DNA of 64,000 nt, taken from NCBI RefSeq assembly GCF_020283565.1, contig NC_060060.1:62001-126000 (forward strand), given 5' to 3'. The notes under the pieces were generated by a model, which saw only the letters and a program-made list of their open reading frames with translations, was not told where the DNA came from and ran no database searches. Both the position numbers and the translations under genes were made by a program. Source of the DNA: Trifolium pratense. Lineage: Eukaryota > Streptophyta > Magnoliopsida > Fabales > Fabaceae. Shown here in pieces: positions 32,936-44,680 of the stretch. Within the stretch, counting starts at the first letter, position 1. Each line of letters begins with the position of its first letter.

Positions 32936-34798
32936 AACAATAAATCATTGAAAATGGGAAAAGATTTAAATAGTTTAAATAAATGGTTGCGAGTTCAATT
33001 CCTATCACTGGAAAACTACTTACATTTTAAGCCAATGTAAATATAAGGATATTTGTTGACGAGAAATAAATGATGACTCCTACTTTGGCTTGCTCATTGC
33101 TCATTGTTGCATGATTAGTTGCTTATTTCATTCTTTTATGTTAAAACATGTGAAGATGAATAACTAGTAACATGTGACTAACTCATAATTTATTTTTTCC
33201 ATACAATTTTAATTATATTTTTTAATTTGTCTAATTTAGTAAAAGTGTCTTATATTATGGTACGGAGGAAATAATAAACAAGGGAATGAATTCAAATAAT
33301 TAATTTAATTATTAGTTAAACTTTACTATTTCCATCGAACATATTTCTTTTCTTAATTAGAAATCGAAAAATTAAAAACAAAAGAGTAAATAATTAATAT
33401 ATACTTTTTTGTGGGTCTATAAACTAAGTGACATTACCATGAAAATACACATGTATGATTGAACCAATTTTAACTAAATGTATTATGTATATAATATACA
33501 AATTAAATTCTTGCAAAAAAAAAATCCATCAAGATCTAATTTTTTTATAGCACACAAGCAAAAGTTTCATACTTAGCTTTGATAAATTTTTTATACAATA
33601 AAATCCTCATGGGAAAATAACTATTTTGGTTCTTACATGTGTAACACATTATTATTGTAGTTTTATTTGTTTGTTTTGACACCAAAATCTCTGGACTGCC
33701 TAATCTAGTTAGGAGATTAGTTCTAATATAATTTGGTACCAACCTCCTCCCAATTGCATTTGTTGGGGAGCGAACCGTGATCCTCCCTCTCATGTTTAAC
33801 ACCAATAATCATTGTATCAACTAACGATCGATTATCATTGTAGTTTTTAAATGTATCAAAATTGCAAATATATTTTTTTATTATTTTTTTGCTTACAATG
33901 GAGCCAATAAAGATCGAACTTATGACCTGCTAAATCTCTTATCACTAGACCAAATATAATTGCAAGTATAATATATATATTTTTTTTATAATGGTGAGGG
34001 TTTAAGCCCAAAGAGAAAATTACATAATGACTAGTCTAGGGGTTAGTTATCCCGAACATATCAGCAAGTAATAAACTACTTAATTGCGACGGACATGTAT
34101 CATAGAAAATACTACCAGATCTCAATGAACACCCAATATTGACAAGAGCATTTGCACGTTTATTTTATCCCTTTTATTAATAATTTTATTTTATGAAATA
34201 AATTGACTAAAGAATGACCAAGACATTAAGCTCAATTCGTTAACAAACTTTCTTAAGACGAATCATTTGCGAGAACCCAATACAAGTCATGGAAAAACAA
34301 ATTTTGACCATATTTTACTTGCATCTCAACTAAACTTTAATTTATCAGCTTTCTTTTTCTAGAAATCATAGAATTAATAAAAAAAAATTGTGGTTTTTTC
34401 AAAAAATTTCTTTTTGGTAAATCAAAAGTATTATCCGCATGCAACTGCAAAGACTAATTCCCTCAAGATAACTAAAATCCATTTAAAATGTTGATTTCTT
34501 CCAACAAATATTTCTACATACTCACTTGCCATCGATCGGTTTTGTCCTATCTTTATTTCTTATTAGTCACCTTTTAAAAAAAAATTCCAACTATGAAAGA
34601 GAAAAAGATGAGAGTTTAAGAAAAGAAAAACCCAGATTTGGTGTCACACCACTCACCACCACACCACCATGTCAAAAAAGTTAAAAGAAAAAAAATAAAA
34701 GAAAATAAAAACTTAATTTCTTTCTTTTTCATTTTGCCTTTTCAAAAATTGGTTCATAAGAAACCATAACTATTTAACGTCCATTAGTTATAACATTA

Positions 34799-34808
34799 CT
34801 ATATATAG
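34799..34808 (+). promoter_or_regulatory. TATA box of the AAA-ATPase gene
   Basis: CTATATATAG about 250 bp upstream of the ATG at 35056, followed by A-rich leader sequence. The only good TATA element in a sensible position. Confidence 0.55.
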
Positions 34809-35055
34809 CAATATAGATGAGAGACAAACACAAAGAGAACAAACAAAGAAAGTCATTACCTTGTCAAAATCCTTGACACCAACGTTGTCTTCGGACTCAT
34901 TGTTCTTATTGGTGTTTTTCTTGTATACCCTTTTTACAAAATCTTGTGAAATTCTTGTTAGAATCATTTTCTTATTAAAATCCTTATACCCTTTGGTGAA
35001 AAGATTGTTTTTTTGTTTCTGGGAGGTCTTAAAGGACCAATCTTTATTTGATGTT

Positions 35056-38000
35056 ATGGAACAGAAACATGTTCTTTTGTCAGCATTGAGTGTTGGGGTT
35101 GGATTAGGTGTTGGACTTGGATTAAGTTCAGGACAAACTGTTCAGAAATGGGTTGGAGGGAATCGCGATTTCGACGAGGTTTCTGGTGAGCAGATTGTTG
35201 AAGAACTTAAGAGACTTTTGGTTGATGGAAAAGATAGCAAAGTTACATTTGATGAGTTTCCTTATTACTTAAGGTGATTTTTAATATTTCTATTTTTAAT
35301 AATGAAAGTTTATGTTATTATAGATATATCTGTGTTTTTGTGGCATTTTTTTTACCCTTTTGAATGACATGGAAAAAAAAAACATTGTTAGAATTTATGT
35401 TAGTAGAATTATGATGAATTTATGTTAGTTTTTTTGGGGGTATTAATGATGTTTGAGACATGGATCTGTTAAGGTTAGACTTGTGAATTTCATGTTCTGT
35501 ATCTCGTGGCAGATATAAATTTTGAGATTTTCTAAATGGGGTTTTTGTGATGGATTCTTCTTAAGTACAAGATTATTTGATTGTTTGTTGGATTCATCTA
35601 TGCTTCTTTGTCAATCCCAAAATTTCTTAGATTTTCATTCTTTTTTGGCCTTAACCTTCTCGTGGAATGGTACCCTCGTAATATGGAGTTTGGCCAGGAG
35701 ATAAGTAAAGTCTGGTCAAATATTGCTCCCGTCAGGATTTAAACTCTGGTTTTTTCCGAAAGATTCGCCTTTAACCGGAGCTCGTGATATTGCTCCGGAG
35801 ATAAGTAAAGTCTGATCAAATATTGCTTCGGCCAGGAATCAAACTCTGGTTTTTCCGAAAGATCCATCTTTAACTGGAGCTCGTGAACCACTTGAGTCTA
35901 ATCATTTGTTTCTTAAGAGTTTCAGTTGACATGGCTTTGGTTGGTTTTACAAGAAATTATTGCCTTTTGAGCAGATGTAGGGTCAGAAACAAGAAAGTTG
36001 ATGGAGATGAATGATGTAACTATGTAAATTTCCTTTTAAGTATGTGTTGTTTTCCTTAATGGAGAAAAGGATGAATCTGGTAGCTTTTTATAAAAACCAA
36101 AGATTGTAATTTTTGTGATTCAAAAATGGCTTATTTGGTTAAACATAACACTATATTCCAGATTAGAGCTTCACCCTATTCATAGAAGATGTAAAAAGTG
36201 CGGTTAGCCGGTTAAAGTTTGCAATTTTCTATGCTTCTTCTCTACTTCATGTTAACGGTTCGGTACAAGCTATCTGATTAGTATAAATCTATGCAATTAC
36301 ATTCAAAAAATTGATACAAGCTTGAATCAAAAGATCAAACTTTGTTCTCTGAAAAGCTACTATGATTGAGCATCTAAGTTCACGATATCGTAAAACCTCT
36401 TTGAAGTAAAAAGAAAGTCAAGTGCAAAAGACAGCCACTGTGTGGTTTAGGAGTGGCCGGCCGACTAATGCCTTTCCTGATTCATAGATAAATTAATTAC
36501 ATGTTTTTTTCCTTCTGTTTTGTTTTAATGATTACTCTATCTTATGTTTTTCTTGATATGGAATTTCCAGCGAAAGAACTCGAGTTTTGTTGACAAGTGC
36601 TGCATATGTTCATTTAAAACATCTTAACTTTTCCAAGCACACCAGAAATCTCTCACCAGCAAGCAGGGCTATTTTACTCTCTGGTCCTGCAGGTATATTA
36701 TTTACAACAGTTTATTAGAGTCGTGCACAAATGCTTATTTTCTTTTTTCCGGTTTTCAACTTGTATTTACTAATACTAGTTTTTTTATTTTTATATTTTG
36801 AAGAACTTTATCAGCAAATGCTTGCCAAAGCTTTAGCTCATTACTTTGAATCGAAGTTGCTATTGTTAGATATTACTGATTTCTCTCTTAAGGTATATTT
36901 TTAATGTATAGTTTATCATTTTATTCACTATAACTGGTTTATATACATATACACATATATATTCACGTGTTTCATGGTTTCCCTTGTACAGTTGCAGAGC
37001 AGATTTGGATGTGCAAGAAAAGTACCGGTAAGTCTAAGTCACAACTTATTAGCTTCATTCCGCAGACATTTAGTTGTTACCTCGGTGAGAAATTTGTGAC
37101 TCATTGGCATCTTTTTGTGTAGTCTTTGAGAAGGTCAATATCCGAGATGACTGTGGAGAGAATGTCAGGTTTATTTGGTTCGTTTTCAATGATGTCTTCC
37201 ACCGGCGAAGCTAGAGGTACTAGAGGAAGTAACACTGAAGTTTTTCAAAAGCATTTCCTCTGGTCTCATATATAAGCAAAGATTCCATGTTCTGGTTATA
37301 ACTGATGTATCTGTTCCATATTATAGATCAAATATAAGCAAAGATTCCATATATGTTCCATATTATTCAATGAACCAGAACATGGAACCTTTGCTTATAT
37401 ATGAGACTAGAGGGAGTATGATATTACTTAACTTGTAGAACTATTTCTTCATTTAAAGTTGATTGATAATTTCGTTTGAAGGAACTCTGCGTCAACAAAC
37501 CGTTGATAGTTCGAATAATCCTCCGTGTCTTCGGAGGAATGCTTCTGCTGCGTCAGATCTAAGTAGCACTTCTTCCCAAAGTGGTTCAATAAATCCAGGT
37601 TATAATTTAGAACTACATGTTACCTTGTTAGCCATATTTAGGTTTGATCACCCGAAAGATCGGTTTTGATATTTACTTTTATGCTAATTTCTTTGAATTA
37701 TGTTTTCAGCTCCTTTAAGACGAACAAGTAGCTTGTGTTTTGATGAAAAGCTCTTTGTGCAATCACTTTACAAGGTGATTTCATATAAGCACTATATTTG
37801 ATATCATATAAACATTTAAATAAAACGTATATAACAATTAATGAATTCGTAACATGGTGTTTTCATTTTTGCAGGTTTTGGTTTCTATCTCAGGAACCGA
37901 TTCTATCATTTTATACATAAGGGATGTTGAGAAGCTTGTTCTCAGATCACCAAGGTTATTTAATTTACTACAAAAAATGATAAAGAAAATATCAGGCTCG

Positions 38001-41000
38001 GTATTGATACTCGGTTCCCAGATATTATTAGATTTAGAAGGTGATTGCAAAGAATTAGACGAAAGGATCGCTAGGTTATTCCCTTATAACATTCAGATCA
38101 AAGCTCCTGAAGATGAAACTCATCTCGGTAGTTGGAAATGCCAACTCGAAGAAGACATGAAAATCATTCAGTTTCAAGATACTCGAAACCACATTGCTGA
38201 AGTACTTGCAGAAAACGACATTGACTGCGACGACTTGAATTCAATATGCCATGCAGACACTATGATACTTAGTAATCATATTGAAGAAATTGTTATATCC
38301 GCTATTTCTTACCATTTGATGAATACCAAAGTACCTGAATACCGAAACGGAAAGCTAGTTATCTCGGCAAATAGGTAAATATCTTCACCTATGACTGTTC
38401 AAGAAATTGATTCTACGACAAGATTTTAATGTTATACTGATCTTGTATATTGTGGACAGTTTGTCCCAGGGATTGAGTCTGTTCCAAGAAGGAAAGAATA
38501 GCGGAAATCTGAAAACTAATGATTCGAATAAGGTATGTTTGTCTATTTCTATATCGCACCAAGGGATACCTAGGAGCATGTCAATCTAAATATTATTTTC
38601 TTAATTTTTTTCCATCTGGTTTATAAATTTCAAATTTGTTAGGAAAATGTTGTTGAAGATATTGCCGGTGCGAAGAATGATGTGCGGAGTGACAACCAAG
38701 CACCTGAAAACAAAAATGATACATCCATTCCTGTAACGAAAAAAGAAGGCGAAAATTCTACGCCTGCAAAAGTGGTAAGATCAATTTTCTCAAAAACCTA
38801 AGCATGTATAATGCTTATCAGCACCTCGGACTCTACCAATCGTTTGTATAGCTATTAATTAATCGTATACTTGCAGGAAGTTCCTGACAACGAGTTCGAA
38901 AAGCGAATTAGACCAGAGGTTATCCCTGCAAATGAGATAGGTGTTACATTCGCAGATATCGGTGCATTGGATGAGATAAAAGAATCACTTCAAGAGCTGG
39001 TAATGCTTCCCCTTAGAAGACCTGACCTTTTCAAAGGTGGACTTCTAAAGCCATGTAGAGGCATACTTCTTTTCGGACCTCCCGGCACCGGAAAAACAAT
39101 GCTAGCAAAAGCGATTGCGAACGAGGCAGGAGCAAGTTTTATCAACGTTTCAATGTCCACCATCACTTCCAAATGGTTCGGAGAAGACGAGAAGAATGTT
39201 CGAGCTTTGTTCACACTAGCAGCTAAGGTTGCTCCGACGATTATATTTGTGGATGAAGTTGACAGCATGCTCGGTCAGCGTACTCGAGTTGGAGAACACG
39301 AGGCCATGAGGAAGATTAAAAATGAATTCATGACACATTGGGATGGACTATTATCAGGACCTAATGAACAGATTCTCGTTCTTGCTGCTACAAACAGACC
39401 ATTCGATCTCGATGAAGCAATTATAAGACGATTCGAGCGCAGGTAGGATCACATCTTTATCTTGTTTTTGGCTTTGATCATCTTCATTACTAGCGTGCAA
39501 ACGCCCACTAATATGCATGTTTGTCCAGTTTTTCGGTCTCATTTCTTTTTCCTCATTGATTGCGTAAAGTAGGAAATAATTATAAATAAAATATTTTAAA
39601 TGAACTGTAAAATTCGAAGAAAATAGAGTTACACCAAAATTTGATATCCCATTTATTTATTTTTGGTGTTAACCCCCTGGTTCCCGGCGGAAAGGGGGCC
39701 CAGTGATCTAGAGTTTGATTGCGAGATAAGTAAAGTCTGACCAATAATTGTTCCCACCAGGAATCGATGAACAACTGGACAACTGGATGACCATTAAAAA
39801 ACATGAAAATTCATAATTAAAAAACATTCCATAAATTTTTTTATTGAGAAAGAAGCATGGAATCTCAATTATTTTATCTATTAATTTATGTAGTTTATTG
39901 TTCTGAGGTGTCCACACTTATTTTGCACATGGATCCTTCTGAAAACAGATCTTTTAGCAACAGGTTCTGTCTCTTGTGGATACCATAAAATAAAGTGTTG
40001 TTTTCATCTGTTCATAAATAATACTCATCAATTATGAACACTCTATTACTTTTCAGATAAATTATTATTTTCTGTTTTGGATTTGTGACTGATATTTCGA
40101 CAATTTTTTAATGTTGAGCAGGATCATGGTTAGTCTACCATCTGTTGAGAACAGGGAAATGATCCTTAAAACTCTTCTGTCGAAGGAAAAACACGAAAAC
40201 TTAGACTTCAAAGAACTTGCAATCATGACAGAAGGATTTAGTGGAAGTGATCTTAAGGTAAATATTTTCGACAAATTGATTAGTTTTATTGTTTCTTATG
40301 TGATAAAATTATTTTCTAATTTTCTGTAAACAGAATTTGTGCATCACTGCAGCTTATCGACCTGTTAGGGAGTTAATACAGCAGGAGCGAAATAAGGAAA
40401 TGGTATTTTTGAAAAAATAACTATGTTATCAATCTCTCTATCCAATGTATATATTATGAGCTGAAAATATACTGAGTATCAATTGCATCGTATATCAGGA
40501 AAAGAAGAAAAAAGAGGCCGAAAGTGTCAGCTCAGATGATGCTTCAAATAATAATGATAACGAAGAACGAGAAATTACCTTGAGGTCTTTAAACATGGAA
40601 GACATGAAACAAGCTAAGAATCAGGTAGGATGAACTAAAGCGCTATTATTCGCTTAACATCTTCAAGTTGCACTATAGTGTAGCGGAATTTAACAATCCG
40701 CAATTATTCTGCAATACATGCACAATTTAGTGCAAAGTGTTGTCAAATAGGGTTACAGAACTAAAGTGTAGCGGAATTTGAACAAACACTGTTCGACTTG
40801 GAGACTAATATGATTGAGTGAAACATCTTAAATTATACGTGAAACTAAATACATGGCCGAGCTATTTTATCGATGTATGTTTATATGCAGGTTGCTGCGA
40901 GTTTTGCGTCAGAAGGATCGGTAATGGCCGAGCTAAAACAATGGAATGAATTGTATGGAGAAGGAGGATCAAGGAAGAAACAACAACTCACATACTTCCT

Positions 41001-41004
41001 TTAA
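35056..41004 (+). CDS. AAA-type ATPase, DAA1/At1g64110-like, 15 coding exons
   Basis: Exons: 35056-35273, 36571-36692, 36804-36892, 36992-37027, 37123-37216, 37482-37598, 37710-37774, 37875-38374, 38460-38532, 38643-38774, 38877-39442, 40122-40257, 40334-40402, 40499-40624, 40891-41004. All introns are GT-AG and all phases join, giving 2457 nt or 818 residues. The N terminus MEQKHVLLSALSVGVGLGVG is a conserved glycine/valine hydrophobic segment, perhaps a membrane anchor. YYLSERTRVLLTSAAYVHLKH and LSPASRAILLSGPAELYQQM follow; this first region lacks a proper Walker A. The active AAA domain has GPPGTGKT (549-556), pore-loop KWFGE (581-585), Walker B IIFVDEVD (604-611), AATNRP sensor and RRFERR arginine finger. 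Full family length, no lesion. Start: no earlier in-frame ATG exists. Function in plants of this group is not well defined; the resemblance is recalled, not searched. Confidence 0.92.
35700..35895. repeat. Tandem repeat in AAA-ATPase intron 1
   Basis: Two units of about 100 bp starting GGAGATAAGTAAAGTCTG (about 35698 and 35798), each with AAACTCTGGTTTTT and TTAAC-GGAGCTCGTGA. A related piece (GAGATAAGTAAAGTCTGACC) is in intron 11 at about 39723-39742. Probably LINE 3'-end or SINE debris. Confidence 0.7.
37255..37418. mobile_element. MITE in intron 5 of the AAA-ATPase gene
   Basis: The left end CCTCTGGTCTCATATATAAG and the right end CTTATATATGAGACTAGAGG are inverted, with AGCAAAGATTCCATG and CATGGAACCTTTGCT continuing the pairing. 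The right side ends GGGAGTA as in Stowaway-like elements. Sits wholly within the intron 37217-37481 and leaves the splice sites intact. Confidence 0.7.
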
Positions 41005-41078
41005 GAGTGTGAAATTTTAATTTCATTTTCGGATTTGTCGCATTCATCCAAAAGGGTATATTTTAACCAAAGATCTTG

Positions 41079-41084
41079 AATAAA
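41079..41084 (+). terminator. Poly(A) signal of the AAA-ATPase gene
   Basis: AATAAA 75 bp after the stop codon. Other AT-rich candidates follow, so the actual 3' end may be later. Confidence 0.45.
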
Positions 41085-41668
41085 AAACATGCCCTTCAAG
41101 TGTTTCAAAGATATTAAAGCAAAGAGATCTTATCATTTCAAAATGAACACAAGTGAAGGCATATATTTATATATACTCCAAAGAATGTGTAGATCATTAT
41201 GCATTCATGTTTAGGAGAGAGCTCTCTCAGATTATTTTTTTTGCATTGTTTACAAACCAATTGCCACTTGTATTAGAAGATTATTAGTATTCTGTCATGT
41301 GAGGTTTTGGAAGATTTAATTGCTTTTTAGGAAGTAGGAATATTTATACCAAAACTTTTAGCTTGTTGTATTATATATTGATCAGTATTTTCAGACAGTA
41401 GAAAATTTTGTACATTGATTTGTGTCGGTGAAGTGGTTACAGTTTGGTTCGATTATTTTTGTTTTTTTTTTTTTGTTACAAGTTTGGTTCAATTATTTAA
41501 TGTTGATTATCATGGATTGCATAAAATTGTCACTTCATCATGAATTTATATGAGAGTAAGAAAATATACTTGGATCTCTGTTTTTGTTTTTAGTCCAAAA
41601 TTATTTTCTAATCTTTGAGCAATATTTTTCTTCTCACGCATAATATTTGTCAAGTTAGAAATAATATA

Positions 41669-41745
41669 ACCAAGTCAACATGACATATATATTGACTTGG
41701 TTTGAAAGTTACAATCTGATATGTAATCAGAGTGTAACTTTCAAA
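41669..41745. repeat. Two adjacent stem-loops
   Basis: ACCAAGTCAA (41669-41678) pairs with TTGACTTGGT (41692-41701). Directly abutting, TTTGAAAGTTACAATCTGAT (41701-41720) pairs with ATCAGAGTGTAACTTTCAAA (41726-41745), a 20-bp stem with one mismatch and a 5-base loop. Origin unknown; too short for a known MITE with clear ends. Confidence 0.75.
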
Positions 41746-43806
41746 ACAGAGCAGAAAATATGTTTTAAACAGTTTGAAATGTTTTTTCCAATCATAATAT
41801 AAAATGTAATTTAGGAATTTTTTTCGGCCGTGTGAGCATATGAAATGAAAGGGTCTAAAGAGCGATTTTCAAATGGTGTAACAATTAGCCCACCCAAATT
41901 GGCACCAGAGAGAATCGAACTTCAGACCTCAAGAGGAGCACACTCCCAGGTCTCAAGCCAATACCAATGCACCAACCCAAGTGGGTTTAAGGAGATAAAA
42001 GATTAGTGTTCAAGTCCTAGTGAAAGCAAAAAAATTACTAAGTAATTGGTCGTTAATCTTAGTAATTTTTTTGTTTTCACCTGAGGATTGTTCATTGTAA
42101 TTCCAATACATTCAAGAAACCTTTTCAAGAAACTTGTGGCCAATCACGTTTGGCCATGTGTCATTCTCCTTTGACTGCATGAGGGGCTGGTTTTTCTGGT
42201 GCCGACCAGTTCGCTTCCTAGGAGGCAAATGAGTACACTTGCTATTCAATCAGTGAACAATGTTTTAGTAGTTTTCGTCATTTTACACACTCGCGTTACT
42301 ATATGAGAGGGGCAGTCTTGGAAGTGTGCATGTCTCTCGGGGGTGCGAAAAGTAAAATTCATAATAAAATTTTATGCTTTCAACCCTGAAATTTTGTGAC
42401 CCATTTTGATATATTATTAAAATAACATAGTTTTTAGTCCTATAGATATATCGAATTTTATTTTTAGACTCAGTATCCACTTTTTAGTTCTGCAAAATAC
42501 TAACAATATATTTTTAGTTCCTTGTTTAGGGACCAAGAAGATGTAGTTATATATTTGCAATATATTTTTAGTTCCTTGTTTAGGGATCAAGAAGAATAGA
42601 AGATGTAGTTATGTATTAGAGACGAAAAAATGGATACATATACTAAAAATGAAATTCACTATATTTTCTTAAGGATAAAAATTTTATTTAATTCTTAATA
42701 TTATTGTATAGTATTTGGTTAGTATTTTTTTGTTCAAATTACCCAGTAAAAACAGCCATGATAAAATGTCAATTAGTGCCACCGAGATAAACACTACTAT
42801 ATAAAGGAAGAGGACAATGGAGGAAAACCTTAGGATAGGGATCAATTATTTTTAATTGTATCACTTTCATGTCCTAACTAACTGATGGACATTTTATTTT
42901 ATGAAAGATAGACATTTTATCACTACTTGAATAATATAGTGACAAATATTATTTTTATAATTTAGACCAATCCTTCGAATCTTATATTTAATCGTATTAT
43001 ATCAATTGTTAGTTAGTTCAGTAATGATTGACGCTGAATTTGGTAGGAAAGATCACAATTTGATCCTTCGCAACTGCGATCAAATGAGGTTGGAACCATT
43101 TGATGTTAGAACTGACATTCGAACTAAATTAGGCCGTTAGGGGCTGAATACTAGAGATGAAAAAAGAAAAGAAAAGAAGATACTAATGAAGTTCCAATTC
43201 CAAAATGAAGTTCCAAATTTGCACTTACTTGCCCCATATTTGGCCACATCACTACTTATTTTTTCTACATCATCACAATTATAATTTATTTTTTGATTAT
43301 TACAATTATAATTGTCTATTTTTATATTTATTTTTACATTGACTATTAATAAATTTCTGATCTCTATAAATATTTTAAATTTTATTTTGAGTCTATAAAA
43401 AAAACAGCAAGTTTCGGTCCCAAACAATTTTCCGTCACAAATTAATAAATATGATTTTTTATATTTTGATATTTAAAAATTTTAAATTTTTTTGACAATC
43501 AGATTTTTTATTTTTTTTACAAAACCCATGGTTATATTTAGTATATTATAGAATCTCTTTATTTAAAAAAAAAAAAAACTAGCTTCTAGATGTTCTCTTT
43601 GTTTTTTAAAGAAGCAAAATTTGATTAAATAATAAAAGCACACCACCCACAATATGTACAAGAGGGTTTTCACTATTTTGAGTGAAGCAGTTTTGCTTCT
43701 AGAAGAAAAACATAAAACAAAGCGTGTTTCAATTATTATTATCACATGAGACATGTCTAATGTCTTCATTTATTAGGATGTTGATTGTTAAAGAGAATGT
43801 TTACCC

Positions 43807-43844
43807 ACCTTGGCTGTGGCTGTGGCTGTGGCTGTGGCTGGCAG
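43807..43844. repeat. (TGGCTG)n microsatellite
   Basis: About six GGCTGT units. The flanks (GGATGTTGATTGT before; GCAGATAAGA after) recur at about 61457-61515 without the expansion. Confidence 0.85.
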
Positions 43845-44189
43845 ATAAGAGATGTCGGAGCATGAAGCGGAGAACTGGTGAGACATGCATCTCACCAAAC
43901 TCATAATAAATTCACTTAATTAGTTAAATTCACTTAATTAGTTAAACTCGAAATTTGGCAGCGGTCTAAAAAAACAGGTTCAATTGACTAATTATGGACG
44001 GGTTCGGTTGAGTGAACATGTTTTGGTTGAGTGAACCAGTAACTTTACAGCACAATAATTAATTATAATTAATAAAGTAGCTAGTAGTAAAATAATCAGT
44101 CTCTTGATTTTCATCCCTTCCATTCTGCATATCCATTATCCATCGGCACAAATTCAATCTCTCTTCTTACTTTAAGCAATTAAAAAAAA

Positions 44190-44680
44190 ATAAGTATATT
44201 TTTGGTCCCTATAATTTTTCAGAATTTTTATTTTCATCCCTGAAGATTTTTTTCACACTTTTTACTCCTTGAAGTTTTTTTCGTCAATGTATTTAGTCCA
44301 TACTTTTCATTCAACTACGGCATACCATTTTAATTTTTATTTTTTTTGTGGTCATCTTTAGTACATTATATGAGTTTCTGTTACAAAGTTTAATTTTTTT
44401 AACAAGAGATGACTTAAATATGATTTTTTTTTTGTTTTCTGAACATAAAAATTCATCTTATATTAAAAAGTTCTAAATTTTTATCGGAGAAATTTTTATA
44501 ATATTATAAACATGAATAAAAAAATCATTCAAAAATGTGAAAGTATATACGAGTTGAATGAAAAGTAAGGACTAAAAACATTGACGGAAAAAACTACAAG
44601 ACTAAAAAGTGTGAAAAAAATATTCAGGAACTAAAATGAAAATTCTGAAAAACTATAGGGACCAAAAACACATTTAACTC
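44190..44680. mobile_element. MITE or non-autonomous element with long inverted ends
   Basis: Left TTTTTGGTCCCTATAATTTT and right AACTATAGGGACCAAAAACA are inverted. The pairing continues through TTCATCCCTGAAG/TTCAGGAACTAAAATG and CAATGTATTTAGTCC/GGACTAAAAACATTG for about 130 bp each side. The core is AT-rich with no ORF. Confidence 0.75.

Larger units (their letters stand above)
26967..34798. other. Long intergenic stretch, no gene recognised
   Basis: AT-rich, with scattered repeats listed separately (28495-28560, 28578-28700, 28915-29310, 31935-32345, 32730-32935). A segment at about 27782-27875 can be read as EEEKLLQDCGRGLKNS, possibly an old LINE relic, but too short to assign. Another repeat relic with GGAGCGAACCGTGATCCTCC lies at about 33760-33790. 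Short ORFs (27152-27397, 33545-33805) have no recognisable domain. Confidence 0.5.
41085..44188. other. Intergenic, repeats only
   Basis: Contains a SINE- or LINE-like relic at about 41875-41990 (GAGAATCGAACTTCAGACC), a local direct repeat of TATTTTTAGTTCCTTGTTTAGGG at about 42508 and 42568, and a 20-bp doublet (AATTCACTTAATTAGTTAAA) at about 43908-43947. No gene. Confidence 0.5.

Noticed and set aside
34861..35055. N-terminal extension of the AAA-ATPase frame
   Set aside because: No ATG in this part; the extension begins at TTG, and the family N terminus MEQK starts at 35056.
37463..37669. Separate 68-residue ORF
   Set aside because: It is exon 6 of the AAA-ATPase gene read through its donor into the intron.
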